A stretch of 64,000 bases of DNA, from contig NZ_CP026167.1 of assembly GCF_002902985.1 (NCBI RefSeq), positions 4,526,001-4,590,000 of the forward strand, given 5' to 3'. The translations under genes were made by a program, and so were the position numbers. Of this stretch, positions 12,951 to 27,208 are shown one piece after another. How positions within the stretch are numbered: the stretch's first letter is position 1; each line of letters opens with the position of its first letter. Source of the DNA: Leclercia sp. LSNIH1. GTDB taxonomy: Bacteria > Pseudomonadota > Gammaproteobacteria > Enterobacterales > Enterobacteriaceae. The notes under the pieces are model-generated. The model saw only the letters and a list, made by a program, of their open reading frames with translations. It did not search any database and was not told the origin of the DNA.

Positions 12951-13024
12951 TTATAGGCCGGGTAAGGCGAAGCCGCCACCCGGCACATTGCCCGGCGGCG
13001 CTACGCTTGCCGGGCCTACGAACG
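12951..13024. repeat. BIME (paired REP palindromes) between ung and yfiF
   Basis: Two inverted REP units are visible: GCCGGGTAAGGCG...CGCCACCCGGC, then GCCCGGCGGCGCTACGCTTG...CCGGGCCTAC. This is the usual enterobacterial REP pattern located between convergent genes. Confidence 0.85.
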
Positions 13025-13039
13025 ACGAACAAAGCGGGA

Positions 13040-14125
13040 TTATGCTTTGTTCTGACGCCACCATTCCGCCAGCAGAACGCCGGTCGCAACGGATACGTTG
13101 AGGCTTTCTACATTGCCGGTGCCATCGATAGAGACGCTCAGATCGGCGCTGGAGAGTGCCGCATCGGAGAGACCATCGCGCTCCTGACCCAACACCAGCA
13201 CCATCTTACGGGGCAGTGTCGCTTTAAACAGCGGCGTGGTGCCTTTGTGGCTGGAGGTGGTCACGATGGCATAGCCCGCCTGACGGAACTGCTCAATCGC
13301 TTCCAGCACGCTGTCGCCAGTGATCGGCTGAACGTGCTCCGCGCCGCCTTCCGCCGTACGGATTGCTGCGCCGGATTCCAGCAGAGCCGCATCCTGCAAC
13401 AGAACGCCTTTCACGCCGAAGTGGGCGCAGCTGCGCATCATGGCGCCGAGGTTGTGCGGGTTACCCACGTCTTCCAGGGCCAGCACGCAATCATCTTCGC
13501 CAGCCTGGCTGACCCACTGCTTAACGGTGGTACCGTTACGTTTCTTAATCAGGAAGCAGACGCCACCATGGTGTTCGGTGCCAGACGCTTTGGTGATCTC
13601 AGCATCGTCCACCACATGGTAGGCTTTGCGGTTGGCCGCCATCCAGCGCAGCGCTTCTTTGAAACGCGGCGTGACGCTCTGGATGAACCAGGCGCGCACG
13701 ATGCAATCAGGACGGCTCTGGAACAGGGCCTGACAGGCGTTTTCGCCATAGACGCGCGTCTCTTCGGCACGCTGACGGCGGATCACTTCCGGATCGATAA
13801 CCGTTTTACCGGCCATGCTGCCGTGATCGACGGGCGCAGTGGACTCGTCGCCCGGCGCGCGGGAGACGGTACGCCACGGTGAGGCGTCGCGGCTGAAATC
13901 GTCGCGTTTGAAATCATCACGCTTACGGTCGTCACGTTTGCGGTCATCACCGCGGCTGCTTCTCTCATCGCGGGCGGGGCGACGGCCACCGTCTGCACGA
14001 GATGGCCCTGGACGTCCGCCACCTTTTCCGGTACGCGGATTTTGGGTGCGTTTATCAGAGTCATCGTCACTGCGGACATACATCACTTTGACCTTGCCGC
14101 TTTTGTTTTTCAGTTCGTCGTTCAT
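13040..14125 (-). CDS. yfiF: SpoU-family RNA methyltransferase YfiF
   Basis: Predicted SPOUT 2'-O-ribose methyltransferase acting on RNA; the substrate is not established here. In 361 residues, a basic disordered N-terminus (about residues 1-95) holds a tandem (R/F)KRDD repeat. A substrate-binding domain ([20 protein letters not shown]) follows, then SpoU motifs [27 protein letters not shown] and [18 protein letters not shown]. Start [11 protein letters not shown] was chosen by family likeness; the frame opens four codons earlier. It lies between ung (convergent) and trxC (divergent). Confidence 0.93.
   Translation of the reverse strand: MNDELKNKSGKVKVMYVRSDDDSDKRTQNPRTGKGGGRPGPSRADGGRRPARDERSSRGDDRKRDDRKRDDFKRDDFSRDASPWRTVSRAPGDESTAPVDHGSMAGKTVIDPEVIRRQRAEETRVYGENACQALFQSRPDCIVRAWFIQSVTPRFKEALRWMAANRKAYHVVDDAEITKASGTEHHGGVCFLIKKRNGTTVKQWVSQAGEDDCVLALEDVGNPHNLGAMMRSCAHFGVKGVLLQDAALLESGAAIRTAEGGAEHVQPITGDSVLEAIEQFRQAGYAIVTTSSHKGTTPLFKATLPRKMVLVLGQERDGLSDAALSSADLSVSIDGTGNVESLNVSVATGVLLAEWWRQNKA
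13891..13950 (-). repeat. Four 15-bp tandem units inside yfiF
   Basis: Units start at 13891, 13906, 13921 and 13936. Each encodes a K/R-R-D-D-R/F type pentapeptide in the disordered N-terminal arm. Units differ at several bases, so the array is old or under protein-level selection rather than freshly expanded. Confidence 0.8.
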
Positions 14126-14331
14126 GCTTTTCTCCACCAGCGCTGCGCGAAGCGCGCAGATTACCCGATGTCCCGGCGCATAGCCATTACTTCGTATAAA
14201 AGCCTGTGACTATTGTTCTCATTGAACAAAACGCATTGTCGTTTCAAACAGGGTCGTTGATAATATGTAACATATTGGAAACATAACCGGCATGTTGCCG
14301 ATTTGTCCCCCTGCTCTACCTGAGGTTAGTT

Positions 14332-14751
14332 ATGAATACCGTATGTGCCAACTGCCAGGCTCTTAACCGCATTCCGGAAGATCGCATTGATGACGGAGCA
14401 AAATGCGGACGCTGCGGTCATGAATTGTTCGATGGTGACGTGATTAATGCTACCGGCGAAACTCTGGATAAACTGCTGAAGGATGATCTGCCGGTTGTTG
14501 TAGACTTCTGGGCACCCTGGTGCGGCCCTTGCCGTAACTTTGCGCCGATCTTTGAAGATGTCGCCGAAGAGCGTAGCGGTAAAATGCGTTTTGTGAAAGT
14601 GAACACCGAAGCTGAGCGCGAACTGAGCTCCCGCTTCCGCATTCGTAGTATCCCGACCATTATGATTTTCAAAAATGGTGAAGTCGTCGATATGCTCAAT
14701 GGTGCCGTTCCGAAAGCACCTTTTGATAGCTGGCTGAACGAATCCCTCTGA
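14332..14751 (+). CDS. trxC: Thioredoxin 2
   Basis: Cytosolic disulfide reductase recycled by thioredoxin reductase. The 139 residues have the TrxC-specific N-terminal zinc module with two CxxC pairs (CANC and CGRC, residues 5-31) and the thioredoxin fold with WAPWCGPC. This is the family length. In E. coli trxC is induced by OxyR; I did not find a convincing OxyR site upstream. A short GGGGCAC...GTGCCCC hairpin without a T tract follows the stop at 14758-14778. Confidence 0.97.
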   Translation: MNTVCANCQALNRIPEDRIDDGAKCGRCGHELFDGDVINATGETLDKLLKDDLPVVVDFWAPWCGPCRNFAPIFEDVAEERSGKMRFVKVNTEAERELSSRFRIRSIPTIMIFKNGEVVDMLNGAVPKAPFDSWLNESL

Positions 14752-14822
14752 CATTCCGGGGCACGTAACTTGTGCCCCGCCCTCGCCTCTGCGAGAATGG
14801 CGTTTTTTCTGCGCTCCTTCCC

Positions 14823-15521
14823 ATGACTGATAACGCCGTACTGCAACTGCGCGCCCAACGCCTGGCGCGTGCGACTCGCCCTTTTCTTGCCCGTGGTAAC
14901 CGCATTCGTCGCTGTCAGCGCTGTCTGCTGCCGCTCAGGCAGTGTCTCTGCGCGACGCTGGCGCCCAGCCATGCTCAAAGCCGTTTCTGCCTGGTGATGT
15001 TCGATACCGAACCGATGAAGCCCAGCAACACCGGACGGCTGATCGCCGATATTCTACCGGATACCGCAGCCTTCCAGTGGTCACGCACTGAGCCACCTCA
15101 GGCGCTGCTCGATCTGGTCGCCAGCCCCGACTATCAACCGATGGTAGTGTTTCCGGCCTCCTACGCCGGTGAGACGCGCCAGGTAATTACCGCGCCCTCC
15201 GCCGGTAAACCGCCGCTGTTTATCATGCTGGATGGCACCTGGACTGAAGCGCGTAAAATGTTTCGCAAAAGCCCCTATCTGGATGCGCTGCCGGTGATCT
15301 CCGTCGATTTGTCGCGCGTCTCGGCTTACCGGCTGCGTGAAGCCCACGCAGAAGGCCAGTATTGTACTGCCGAAGTGGCCATTGCCCTGCTGGATCTGGC
15401 GGGGGACGTTCAGGCGGCAGGCGCCCTGGGCGATCACTTCTCACGCTTTCGCGAACGTTATCTGGCCGGAAAAACCATTCATAAGGGAAGCATCACAGCG
15501 GCGGAGCCGGAAAGCGTTTAA
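14823..15521 (+). CDS. tapT: tRNA-uridine aminocarboxypropyltransferase
   Basis: DTW-domain enzyme (YfiP) that transfers the aminocarboxypropyl group of SAM to U47 of tRNA, making acp3U. The 232 residues from MTDNAVLQLRAQRL show a cysteine cluster RCQRCLLPLRQCLC (probable zinc site) and the DTW-family motif LDGTWTEARKMF. The earlier open frame (from 14772) is not supported by family length. The next gene, patZ, starts 35 nt downstream, so the two are probably co-transcribed. Confidence 0.95.
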   Translation: MTDNAVLQLRAQRLARATRPFLARGNRIRRCQRCLLPLRQCLCATLAPSHAQSRFCLVMFDTEPMKPSNTGRLIADILPDTAAFQWSRTEPPQALLDLVASPDYQPMVVFPASYAGETRQVITAPSAGKPPLFIMLDGTWTEARKMFRKSPYLDALPVISVDLSRVSAYRLREAHAEGQYCTAEVAIALLDLAGDVQAAGALGDHFSRFRERYLAGKTIHKGSITAAEPESV

Positions 15522-15556
15522 AATCATCAGGTCACTCGCCTTTTCAGGAGATCTGT

Positions 15557-18220
15557 ATGAGCCAGCGCGGGTTAGAAGCCTTACTCCGCCCTAAATCCAT
15601 TGCCGTGATTGGCGCGTCGATGAAGCCTGAACGCGCCGGTTATCTGATGATGCGTAACCTGCTCGCTGGCGGCTTTAATGGCCCGATACTGCCGGTTACC
15701 CCCGCGTATAAGGCGGTGTTGGGTGTCCTTGCCTGGCCGGATGTGGAGAGCCTGCCCTTCATTCCCGATCTCGCGGTGCTCTGCACCCACGCCCGACGTA
15801 ACATCGCCCTGCTCGACGCACTGGGGAAGAAGGGCTGCAAAACCTGCATTATTCTCTCTTCGCCCCCTGAACAACAGGCGGAGCTGCTGGCCTGCGCGAC
15901 GCGCTACCAGATGCGACTGCTGGGGCCAAACAGTCTGGGTCTGCTGGCACCGTGGCAGGGGCTGAATGCCAGCTTTTCTCCCGTCCCGATACGTAAAGGC
16001 AAGCTGGCCTTTATTTCCCAGTCGGCGGCGGTCTCTAATACCATCCTCGACTGGGCCCAGCAGCGCGAAATGGGCTTTTCCTATTTCATTGCGCTGGGCG
16101 ACGGTCTGGACATTGACGTTGACGAGCTGCTGGATTTTCTGGCGCGCGATAGCAAAACCAGCGCCATCCTGCTCTATCTTGAGCATCTCAGCGACGCGCG
16201 ACGCTTCGTCTCGGCAGCCCGTAGCGCTTCACGCAACAAACCGATTCTGGTGATCAAAAGCGGGCGTAGCCCGGCCGCCCAGCGTCTTTTGCATTCTCAT
16301 TCAGGCATGGATCCGGCATGGGATGCCGCTATCCAGCGTGCCGGCTTGCTGCGTGTTCAGGACACCCACGAACTCTTTTCCGCTGTCGAAACGCTCAGCC
16401 ATATGCGCCCGCTGCGCGGGGAACGGCTGATGATCATCAGTAACGGGGCCGCACCGGCCGCGCTGGCGCTGGATGAACTGTGGCTGCGTAACGGTAAGCT
16501 GGCCACCCTCAGCGAAGAGACAATGCAGCGCCTGCGTGAGGCATTGCCGTCCGGCGTGGAGCCGGGTAATCCACTCGACTTACGCGACGATGCCAGCAGC
16601 GAGCACTATCTCATGGCACTCAATATCCTGCTGGACAGCCAGGATTTTGATGCCCTGATGGTTATTCACTCCCCTAGTGCCGTAGCCCCGGGCAGCGAAA
16701 GCGCTCGTGCGCTGATTGATATTGTGAAGAAGCATCCGCGTGGAAAGTATGTGTCGCTTCTGACCAACTGGTGCGGTGAATTTTCATCTCAGGAGGCGCG
16801 ACGTCTGTTCAGCGAGGCTGGCCTCCCCACTTACCGTACCCCGGAAGGCACTATCACCGCTTTTATGCATATGGTGGAGTACCGGCGCAATCAGAAACAG
16901 CTGCGGGAGACGCCTGCCCTGCCGGGAAACCTGACCGCCAATACGGGTCATGCTCACGACCTGTTGCAGCGTGCCATTGATGACGGCGCGCGTTCGCTGG
17001 ATACCCATGAGGTACAGCCGATCCTCACCGCCTATGGCCTGCATACACTGCCCACCTGGATCGCCAGCGACAGCGCGGAAGCGGTGCATATTGCCGAGCA
17101 GATCGGTTTTCCGGTAGCACTGAAACTGCGTTCGCCAGATATCCCGCATAAATCTGAAGTTCAGGGGGTGATGTTGTATCTGCGTACCGCGGCGGAAGTC
17201 CAGCAGGCGGCGGATGCCATTATCGATCGCGTTAAAATGGCCTGGCCCCAGGCGCGGATCCACGGCCTGCTGGTGCAGAGCATGGCTAATCGTGCCGGCG
17301 CGCAGGAGCTACGGGTGGTAGTGGAACACGATCCGGTCTTCGGTCCGCTGATTATGCTGGGCGAAGGGGGCGTGGAGTGGCGCCCTGAAGAGCAGGCGGT
17401 GGTTGCCCTGCCGCCCCTGAACATGAACCTGGCGCGTTATCTGGTGATTCAGGGGATTAAGAGCAAAAAGATCCGTGGACGCAGTGCCTTAAGACCGCTG
17501 GATATCGCCGCCCTGAGCCAGTTCCTGGTGCAGGTATCGAACCTGATTGTCGATAGCCCGGAAATCCAGCGTCTGGATATTCATCCTTTACTGGTATCCG
17601 GCAGCGAACTGACGGCGCTGGATGTGACGATGGATGTGGCGGCCTATACCGGCGATCGCGAAAGCCGGCTTGCTATTCGCCCTTACCCCCATCAGCTTGA
17701 AGAGTGGGTGGAGATGAAAAATGGCGAACTGTCGCTGTTCCGCCCTATCCTTCCTGAAGATGAACCCCAGCTTCAGCGCTTTATTGCCCAGGTCACAAAA
17801 GAAGATTTGTATTACCGCTACTTTAGCGAAATCAACGAATTTACCCACGAAGATTTAGCCAATATGACGCAGATCGACTACGATCGGGAAATGGCTTTCG
17901 TTGCTGTCCGACGCACTGAAGAGGGCGATGAAATCCTTGGCGTCACACGTGCCATCTCCGATCCTGATAACGTTGATGCGGAGTTTGCGGTGCTTGTTCG
18001 CTCCGATCTGAAAGGTCTTGGGCTGGGAAGACGATTACTCGAAAAACTGATCAGTTATACGCGCGATCACGGACTGATCCGCCTCAATGGCATTACCATG
18101 CCTAACAACCGTGGCATGGTCGCCCTGGCGCGAAAGCTGGGCTTTACCGTTGATATCCAGCTTGAAGATGGGATCGTCGGGTTGACTCTGCAGCTTATGC
18201 CATCAGGTAAACAAGAGTAA
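15557..18220 (+). CDS. patZ: Protein lysine acetyltransferase Pat/PatZ
   Basis: Large acetyl-CoA-dependent acetyltransferase (YfiQ, Pka) that acetylates and inactivates acetyl-CoA synthetase and other proteins. The 887 residues contain an N-terminal CoA-binding domain (SIAVIGASMKPERAG), succinyl-CoA-ligase-like domains, an ATP-grasp-like region (about 490-700; PVALKLRSPDIPHKSEVQGV), and a C-terminal GNAT domain (about 725-880) with VRSDLKGLGLGRRLLEKLI binding acetyl-CoA. Domain order and length match the E. coli protein. Confidence 0.97.
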   Translation: MSQRGLEALLRPKSIAVIGASMKPERAGYLMMRNLLAGGFNGPILPVTPAYKAVLGVLAWPDVESLPFIPDLAVLCTHARRNIALLDALGKKGCKTCIILSSPPEQQAELLACATRYQMRLLGPNSLGLLAPWQGLNASFSPVPIRKGKLAFISQSAAVSNTILDWAQQREMGFSYFIALGDGLDIDVDELLDFLARDSKTSAILLYLEHLSDARRFVSAARSASRNKPILVIKSGRSPAAQRLLHSHSGMDPAWDAAIQRAGLLRVQDTHELFSAVETLSHMRPLRGERLMIISNGAAPAALALDELWLRNGKLATLSEETMQRLREALPSGVEPGNPLDLRDDASSEHYLMALNILLDSQDFDALMVIHSPSAVAPGSESARALIDIVKKHPRGKYVSLLTNWCGEFSSQEARRLFSEAGLPTYRTPEGTITAFMHMVEYRRNQKQLRETPALPGNLTANTGHAHDLLQRAIDDGARSLDTHEVQPILTAYGLHTLPTWIASDSAEAVHIAEQIGFPVALKLRSPDIPHKSEVQGVMLYLRTAAEVQQAADAIIDRVKMAWPQARIHGLLVQSMANRAGAQELRVVVEHDPVFGPLIMLGEGGVEWRPEEQAVVALPPLNMNLARYLVIQGIKSKKIRGRSALRPLDIAALSQFLVQVSNLIVDSPEIQRLDIHPLLVSGSELTALDVTMDVAAYTGDRESRLAIRPYPHQLEEWVEMKNGELSLFRPILPEDEPQLQRFIAQVTKEDLYYRYFSEINEFTHEDLANMTQIDYDREMAFVAVRRTEEGDEILGVTRAISDPDNVDAEFAVLVRSDLKGLGLGRRLLEKLISYTRDHGLIRLNGITMPNNRGMVALARKLGFTVDIQLEDGIVGLTLQLMPSGKQE

Positions 18221-18330
18221 GGTACTGGAAATGTTGACCACTTTAAACGGCACTGGTGGTATGATTGCCCGCTTCTGTTGTCTACATAGTACATATAATC
18301 CTTCAATGAACAGAGAAGAAACGCACTGTG

Positions 18331-19686
18331 ATGTTGTCAAAATTTAAGCGTAATAAACATCAACAACACCTTGCTCAACTACCGAAGATTTCTCAGTCAG
18401 TTGATGATGTAGAGTTTTTTTATGCTCCCGCCGACTTTCGGGAGACGCTACTGGAAAAAATTGCCAGCGCAACGCATCGTATCTGCATTATCGCGCTTTA
18501 TCTTGAACAGGATGATGGCGGCAGCGCCATTTTACGCGCCGTGTACGAAGCCAAACGCCAGCGCCCTGAGCTGGATGTCCGTATCCTGGTCGACTGGCAT
18601 CGCGCCCAGCGCGGTCGTATTGGCGCCGCTGCGTCCAACACCAATGCCGACTGGTATTGCCGCATGGCGCAGGAAAACCCTGGCGTAGATGTCCCCGTTT
18701 ATGGTGTTCCTGTTAACACCCGCGAAGCTCTGGGCGTTCTCCATTTCAAAGGCTTTATCATTGATGACAGCGTGCTCTATAGCGGCGCGAGTCTGAACGA
18801 TGTCTATCTGCATCAACTGGATAAATACCGTTACGATCGTTATCACCTGGTGCGTAATGCCCGCATGGCTGACGTCATGTTTGAGTGGGTGGACCAACAT
18901 CTGGTGCATGGCCGCGGCGTGAATCGGCTTGACGATCCGCAGCGACCAAAAAGCCCGGAGATCAAAAATGAGATCCGCCTTTTCCGTCAGGAACTGCGCG
19001 ATGCCATGTTCCATTTCCAGGGCGATGCCGATAATGAACAGCTTGCAGTGACCCCACTGGTTGGGCTGGGTAAATCCAGCCTGCTCAACAAGACCATCTT
19101 CCATCTGATGCCGTGTACAGAACATAAGCTGACCATCTGTACACCGTACTTCAACCTGCCGGCGGTGCTGGTGCGTAACATCATTCAGCTGTTACGCGAC
19201 GGTAAAAAGGTGGAAATTATCGTTGGCGATAAAACCGCGAACGATTTCTTCATTCCTGAAGATCAGCCATTTAAGATCATCGGCGCCCTGCCTTATCTCT
19301 ATGAGATCAACCTGCGCCGCTTCCTGAGCCGCCTGCAGTACTATGTGAATACCGATCAGCTGGTTGTGCGTCTGTGGAAAGATGAAGATAACAGCTATCA
19401 CCTGAAAGGCATGTGGGTTGATGATGAATGGATGCTGCTGACGGGCAATAACCTCAATCCCCGCGCGTGGCGACTGGATCTAGAAAATGCGATTTTGATC
19501 CACGATCCCCGCCAGGAGCTGGCTGCTCCGCGCGACCGTGAACTGGATCTGATCCGCACGCACACCACTGTGGTTAACCATTATCGCGATCTGCAAAGTA
19601 TCGCTGACTATCCGGTGAAAGTGCGTAAGCTAATTCGCCGTTTACGTCGCATCCGAATCGACCGGTTGATTAGCCGCATCCTGTAA
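18331..19686 (+). CDS. pssA: CDP-diacylglycerol--serine O-phosphatidyltransferase
   Basis: Makes phosphatidylserine from CDP-diacylglycerol and serine, the committed step to phosphatidylethanolamine. It belongs to the phospholipase-D superfamily and associates with ribosomes and the membrane surface. The 451 residues carry two HKD motifs, HFKGFIIDD (His138) and HLKGMWVDD, and a very basic C-terminus (RKLIRRLRRIRIDRL). ATG at 18331 gives the E. coli length; a GTG lies one codon earlier. A terminator follows. Confidence 0.98.
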   Translation: MLSKFKRNKHQQHLAQLPKISQSVDDVEFFYAPADFRETLLEKIASATHRICIIALYLEQDDGGSAILRAVYEAKRQRPELDVRILVDWHRAQRGRIGAAASNTNADWYCRMAQENPGVDVPVYGVPVNTREALGVLHFKGFIIDDSVLYSGASLNDVYLHQLDKYRYDRYHLVRNARMADVMFEWVDQHLVHGRGVNRLDDPQRPKSPEIKNEIRLFRQELRDAMFHFQGDADNEQLAVTPLVGLGKSSLLNKTIFHLMPCTEHKLTICTPYFNLPAVLVRNIIQLLRDGKKVEIIVGDKTANDFFIPEDQPFKIIGALPYLYEINLRRFLSRLQYYVNTDQLVVRLWKDEDNSYHLKGMWVDDEWMLLTGNNLNPRAWRLDLENAILIHDPRQELAAPRDRELDLIRTHTTVVNHYRDLQSIADYPVKVRKLIRRLRRIRIDRLISRIL

Positions 19687-19691
19687 TCTTC

Positions 19692-19718
19692 AGCCCTGTC
19701 ATTGACGGGGCTTTTTTA
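19692..19718 (+). terminator. Intrinsic terminator of pssA
   Basis: AGCCCTGTC-ATT-GACGGGGCT is followed by TTTTTT. It lies just before yfiM, so yfiM needs read-through or its own promoter. Confidence 0.85.
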
Positions 19719-19729
19719 TGGAGGTCGTT

Positions 19730-20053
19730 GTGCGTTATTTGCTGTTAATGGGCTGCCTGGTTTTGGGCGGATGCAGCCATATGGCTCAGGATAGCTGGTC
19801 GGGTCAGGATAAGGCGCAACACTTTTTAGCCTCGGCGATGCTCTCGGCTGCGGGTAATGAATATGCACAGCGCCAGGGCTACAGCCGCGACCGCAGCGCT
19901 GCATACGGCCTGATGTTTTCGGTCAGTCTGGGGGCATCGAAAGAGCTCTGGGACAGCCGCCCGGCAGGGAGCGGCTGGAGCTGGAAAGATTTTGCCTGGG
20001 ACATAGCCGGTGCGACTACCGGCTATGCCGTCTGGCAGATGGCGGATCATTAA
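19730..20053 (+). CDS. yfiM: YfiM family lipoprotein
   Basis: Predicted lipoprotein of unknown function. The chosen start is GTG at 19730, six bases after GGAG. It gives 107 residues ([15 protein letters not shown]...), a short signal sequence and a lipobox LGGC. The mature part ([19 protein letters not shown]...[10 protein letters not shown]) is conserved with E. coli YfiM. An upstream in-frame ATG overlaps the pssA terminator and is less likely. Its stop overlaps the kgtP stop by 4 bp, convergently. Confidence 0.88.
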   Translation: MRYLLLMGCLVLGGCSHMAQDSWSGQDKAQHFLASAMLSAAGNEYAQRQGYSRDRSAAYGLMFSVSLGASKELWDSRPAGSGWSWKDFAWDIAGATTGYAVWQMADH

Positions 20054-21357
20054 AGACGCACGCCTTTCCCTTTGCGGTGCAGCATTAAAGAAACCATAAA
20101 TGCCAGCGCCCCCATCAGCGTGACGTACCAGAAAAAGATTGCCTCACTCCCCACCGATTTTAATGACAGGGCTACATATTCCGCTGAGCCGCCAAACAGC
20201 GCGTTAGCCACCGCATAAGAGAACCCAACGCCCAGTGCACGCACCTGAGCTGGAAACATCTCTGCCTTAAGAATGCCGCTGATCGAGGTGTAAAAACTGG
20301 CAATGACCAATGCGACCATCACCAGTGCAAAAGCGGCATAAGGAGACGTGACATGCTGGAGTGCAGTGAGAATGGGCACAGTACATATTGCCGATAACCC
20401 GCCGAAAATCAGCATCGAGCTACGACGACCGATTCTATCCGACAGCGCGCCGATAATGGGTTGGATGAGCATAAAGACAAAGAGCGCCACCGTCATAACC
20501 ATGCTCGCCACGTTAGCGTGCATACCCGTTGTGTTAACCAGATACTTCTGCATATAGGTGGTGAAGGTATAGAAGGTGAGCGAACCGCCAGCCGTAAAGC
20601 CGAGCACCATCAAAAACGCCTTCCGGTTACGCCACAAGCCTTTAAATGAACCTGCCTCTTTTAACGTCCTTACCTCTTTACGCGACGTTTCGTCCAGCTG
20701 ACGGCGCAGCCACAGCGCCACAATGGCAAGGAGGGCGCCAAGCGCAAAAGGAATACGCCATCCCCAGGCCCGAAGATCTTCATCACTCAGAACCTGTTGC
20801 AGGATCACGACGGCCAGAATAGCCAGGAGCTGTCCCCCTATCAGGGTGACGTACTGAAATGAGGCATAAAAGCCTTTACGCCCTTCCACGGCAACTTCAC
20901 TCATATATGTCGCGCTTGTGCCATATTCCCCCCCAACGGAAAGTCCCTGGAACAAACGCGCCAACAGCAGTAAGGCTGGAGCCCAAGTGCCGATAGTGTC
21001 ATAGCCCGGAAGGCAGGCGATAACCAGGGAGCCGAAACACATCATGCAGACGGAGATCAGCATGGACGTTTTTCGCCCCTTTCGATCGGCAATACGCCCA
21101 AAGAGCCAGCCGCCGATTGGACGCATCAAAAAGCCTGCGGCGAAAACCCCTGCAGTTTGCAGAAGCTGGGTAGTGGTGTTGCCGGATGGGAAGAAGATAT
21201 GGGCAAAATAGAGCGAGCAAAACGAGTAAACGTAAAAGTCGAACCATTCAACCAGATTGCCTGAAGATGCGCCGACGATTGCCCAAATCCTGCGGCGAGT
21301 ATCGTCCTCTGCCAGTTTTTTACTATCCGTATCTGTACTTGCTACGGTTTCTGTCAT
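20050..21357 (-). CDS. kgtP: Alpha-ketoglutarate permease
   Basis: Proton-coupled 2-oxoglutarate importer of the major facilitator superfamily (metabolite:H+ symporter group) in the inner membrane. The 435 residues have 12 predicted helices and the MFS loop motif [13 protein letters not shown] between helices 2 and 3. The N-terminal [17 protein letters not shown] motif is typical of KgtP/ProP relatives. The position next to the rRNA operon is as in E. coli. Confidence 0.96.
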   Translation of the reverse strand: MTETVASTDTDSKKLAEDDTRRRIWAIVGASSGNLVEWFDFYVYSFCSLYFAHIFFPSGNTTTQLLQTAGVFAAGFLMRPIGGWLFGRIADRKGRKTSMLISVCMMCFGSLVIACLPGYDTIGTWAPALLLLARLFQGLSVGGEYGTSATYMSEVAVEGRKGFYASFQYVTLIGGQLLAILAVVILQQVLSDEDLRAWGWRIPFALGALLAIVALWLRRQLDETSRKEVRTLKEAGSFKGLWRNRKAFLMVLGFTAGGSLTFYTFTTYMQKYLVNTTGMHANVASMVMTVALFVFMLIQPIIGALSDRIGRRSSMLIFGGLSAICTVPILTALQHVTSPYAAFALVMVALVIASFYTSISGILKAEMFPAQVRALGVGFSYAVANALFGGSAEYVALSLKSVGSEAIFFWYVTLMGALAFMVSLMLHRKGKGVRL

Positions 21358-21509
21358 TTTAAATCCCCTGTCTTACAATGCGGGCCAAAGCACCCACTCC
21401 AGTAAAACCAGATTTAAAATTTAACGTTAGGTAAAATAATTGTTTCTATTATGTTTCATTTAATTTTGTTATCTCCGTCACAAAATGCGTCCTGGCACGG
21501 ATAACATCA

Positions 21510-21965
21510 TCAGCCCCACTTTTTTTGATGCGCTTGTTTTCTCTGTAAATAATCCTCATCGGCGCGAATTTTGTCCCACCATCCTTTGAATACTTTTGCG
21601 GCTTCGGCTTTAACGGGATCGTGATCCAGTGGACGAACATTGCGTTCATCATCGTACTTTTTTCCGCCTTTGTGGTTGGCGTAGCGTCTGGCGCGGGTAT
21701 ATCCCATCTGGATGAATTTTCTGGCCATATCCATGCCCACAAAATCGTCTTGCTGACGGTATTGCTCAAAGAGTGCGTATATTTCCTGCGCAGATTTTGT
21801 CGCAACCTCAGCATTTTTGTATCGCCAGTAGGGCAGAATTTCGCTTTTGTAAGGTTCAACCAGCAGAACGCCTTGTTCTCCCCGCCCTACCTGGTAAAGC
21901 TCAGGATGGTCGCGAAAGTTTATGTTGGCGAAATCTTGTTGATAGTTAAAGGGGGGGTTCGGCAA
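21510..21965 (-). CDS. DUF4385 family protein
   Basis: Cytosolic protein of unknown function. The 151 residues include NFRDHPELYQVGRGEQGVLL and MARKFIQMGYTRARRYANHK, which I recognise as DUF4385. There is no signal peptide or membrane helix. The only usable start is TTG, five bases after GAGG; no ATG or GTG precedes it in frame before a stop. Codons 3-5 form a run of seven C. It lies between kgtP and the rRNA operon terminator, a slot where E. coli has no such gene. Confidence 0.8.
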   Translation of the reverse strand: MPNPPFNYQQDFANINFRDHPELYQVGRGEQGVLLVEPYKSEILPYWRYKNAEVATKSAQEIYALFEQYRQQDDFVGMDMARKFIQMGYTRARRYANHKGGKKYDDERNVRPLDHDPVKAEAAKVFKGWWDKIRADEDYLQRKQAHQKKWG

Positions 21966-22040
21966 AATAACCTCGCTGACGATGCATATCTTGTTATTTT
22001 AGCCAGAGATTGTTGATTGTGCCCGCCAGGGTGGAAAAGC

Positions 22041-22072
22041 AAAAAACCCCGCACCATAAGGTACGGGGTTTC
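22041..22072 (-). terminator. Terminator of the rRNA operon
   Basis: On the minus strand AACCCCGTACC-TTAT-GGTGCGGGGTT is followed by TTTT, starting 10 nt after the 5S rRNA 3' end. Confidence 0.9.
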
Positions 22073-22080
22073 TTAATTTG

Positions 22081-22200
22081 ATGCCTGGCAGTTCCCTACT
22101 CTCGCATGGGGAGACCCCACACTACCATCGGCGCTACGGAGTTTCACTTCTGAGTTCGGCATGGGGTCAGGTGGGACCACCGCGCTACAGCCGCCAGGCA
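22081..22200 (-). rRNA. rrf: 5S ribosomal RNA
   Basis: 120 nt on the minus strand beginning TGCCTGGCGGCTGTAGCGCG and ending CTGCCAGGCAT. It is nearly identical to E. coli 5S, including the closing stem. Confidence 0.98.
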
Positions 22201-22244
22201 AATTCTTGGTGCTCTGTACGCAATACTTTATCGCATCAGCCGCG

Positions 22245-22345
22245 TTGGCCGCGCTCGTAAAGTCAGTCACATACTTCAGTATGCTCCTTCCTTTCCTTCG
22301 CTTGCCGCCCTGCTGCTGCGCAAACTATTGTGTACTTAACTCTGA
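22245..22345 (-). repeat. ERIC-like element in the 23S-5S spacer
   Basis: The plus strand reads CGCTC..., AGTCACATACTT, AGTATGCTCC, then TTCGCTTGCCGCC and CTGCTGC. These blocks are in the same order as the ERIC/IRU consensus (AGTCACTTACT, ATGTAAGCTCC, TCGCTTGCCGCC). CATACT-TC-AGTATG forms the central hairpin. The spacer is 194 nt, about 100 longer than I recall for E. coli. Boundaries are approximate. Confidence 0.55.
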
Positions 22346-22394
22346 ATCAATGCTGAAAATTTTCTCAAATCCACCGAAACAGCTTCGGCGTTGT

Positions 22395-25298
<2,904 letters not shown>

Positions 25299-25506
25299 TC
25301 ACAACCCGAAGCTGTTTCACTTCGTGTTGTGAAAATTTGAGAGACTCGAACACACCTTCATCTGTTCTTATTACGGAGAACAGACACAGTGTGTCGTTTC
25401 AATTTTCAGCTTGATCCAGATTTTTAAAGAGCAAATATCTCAAACATGACTCTGAAGTCAGTTTTGAGATACTGTTTGGTTGTGCCTTTCACTCACACCC
25501 AGCAAG

Positions 25507-25581
25507 TGGCGTCCCCTAGGGGATTCGAACCCCTGTTGCCGCCGTGAAAGGGCGGAGTCCTAACCGCTAGACGAAGGGGAC
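25507..25581 (-). tRNA. gltW: tRNA-Glu (anticodon TTC)
   Basis: 75 nt in the 16S-23S spacer, with acceptor GTCCCCT/AGGGGAC, anticodon loop CTTTCAC, T arm AGGGGTTCGAATCCCCT and encoded CCA. The D loop (AGCGGTTAGGAC) differs from the E. coli spacer tRNA-Glu (AGAGGCCCAGGAC in my memory). The symbol follows the rrnG position in E. coli. Confidence 0.96.
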
Positions 25582-25668
25582 ACGAGGTGTCACGACTTCG
25601 CAGCCGTCTTGCTTTCTACTTTCTATCAGACAATCTGTGTGGACACTACAAAGGCAGGTTCTTTAAGG

Positions 25669-27208
<1,540 letters not shown>

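Noticed and set aside
13891..13950. CRISPR-like direct repeats
   Set aside because: The 15-bp units are contiguous, lack spacers and are in frame within yfiF.
14200..14331. OxyR site upstream of trxC
   Set aside because: Expected from E. coli, but no spaced ATAG-type pattern was convincing by eye.
14758..14778. GGGGCAC/GTGCCCC hairpin after trxC as a terminator
   Set aside because: No T tract follows on either strand; kept only as a remark under trxC.
22073..22270. 65-codon frame over 5S rRNA and the spacer
   Set aside because: Overlaps mature 5S sequence; not credible as a gene.
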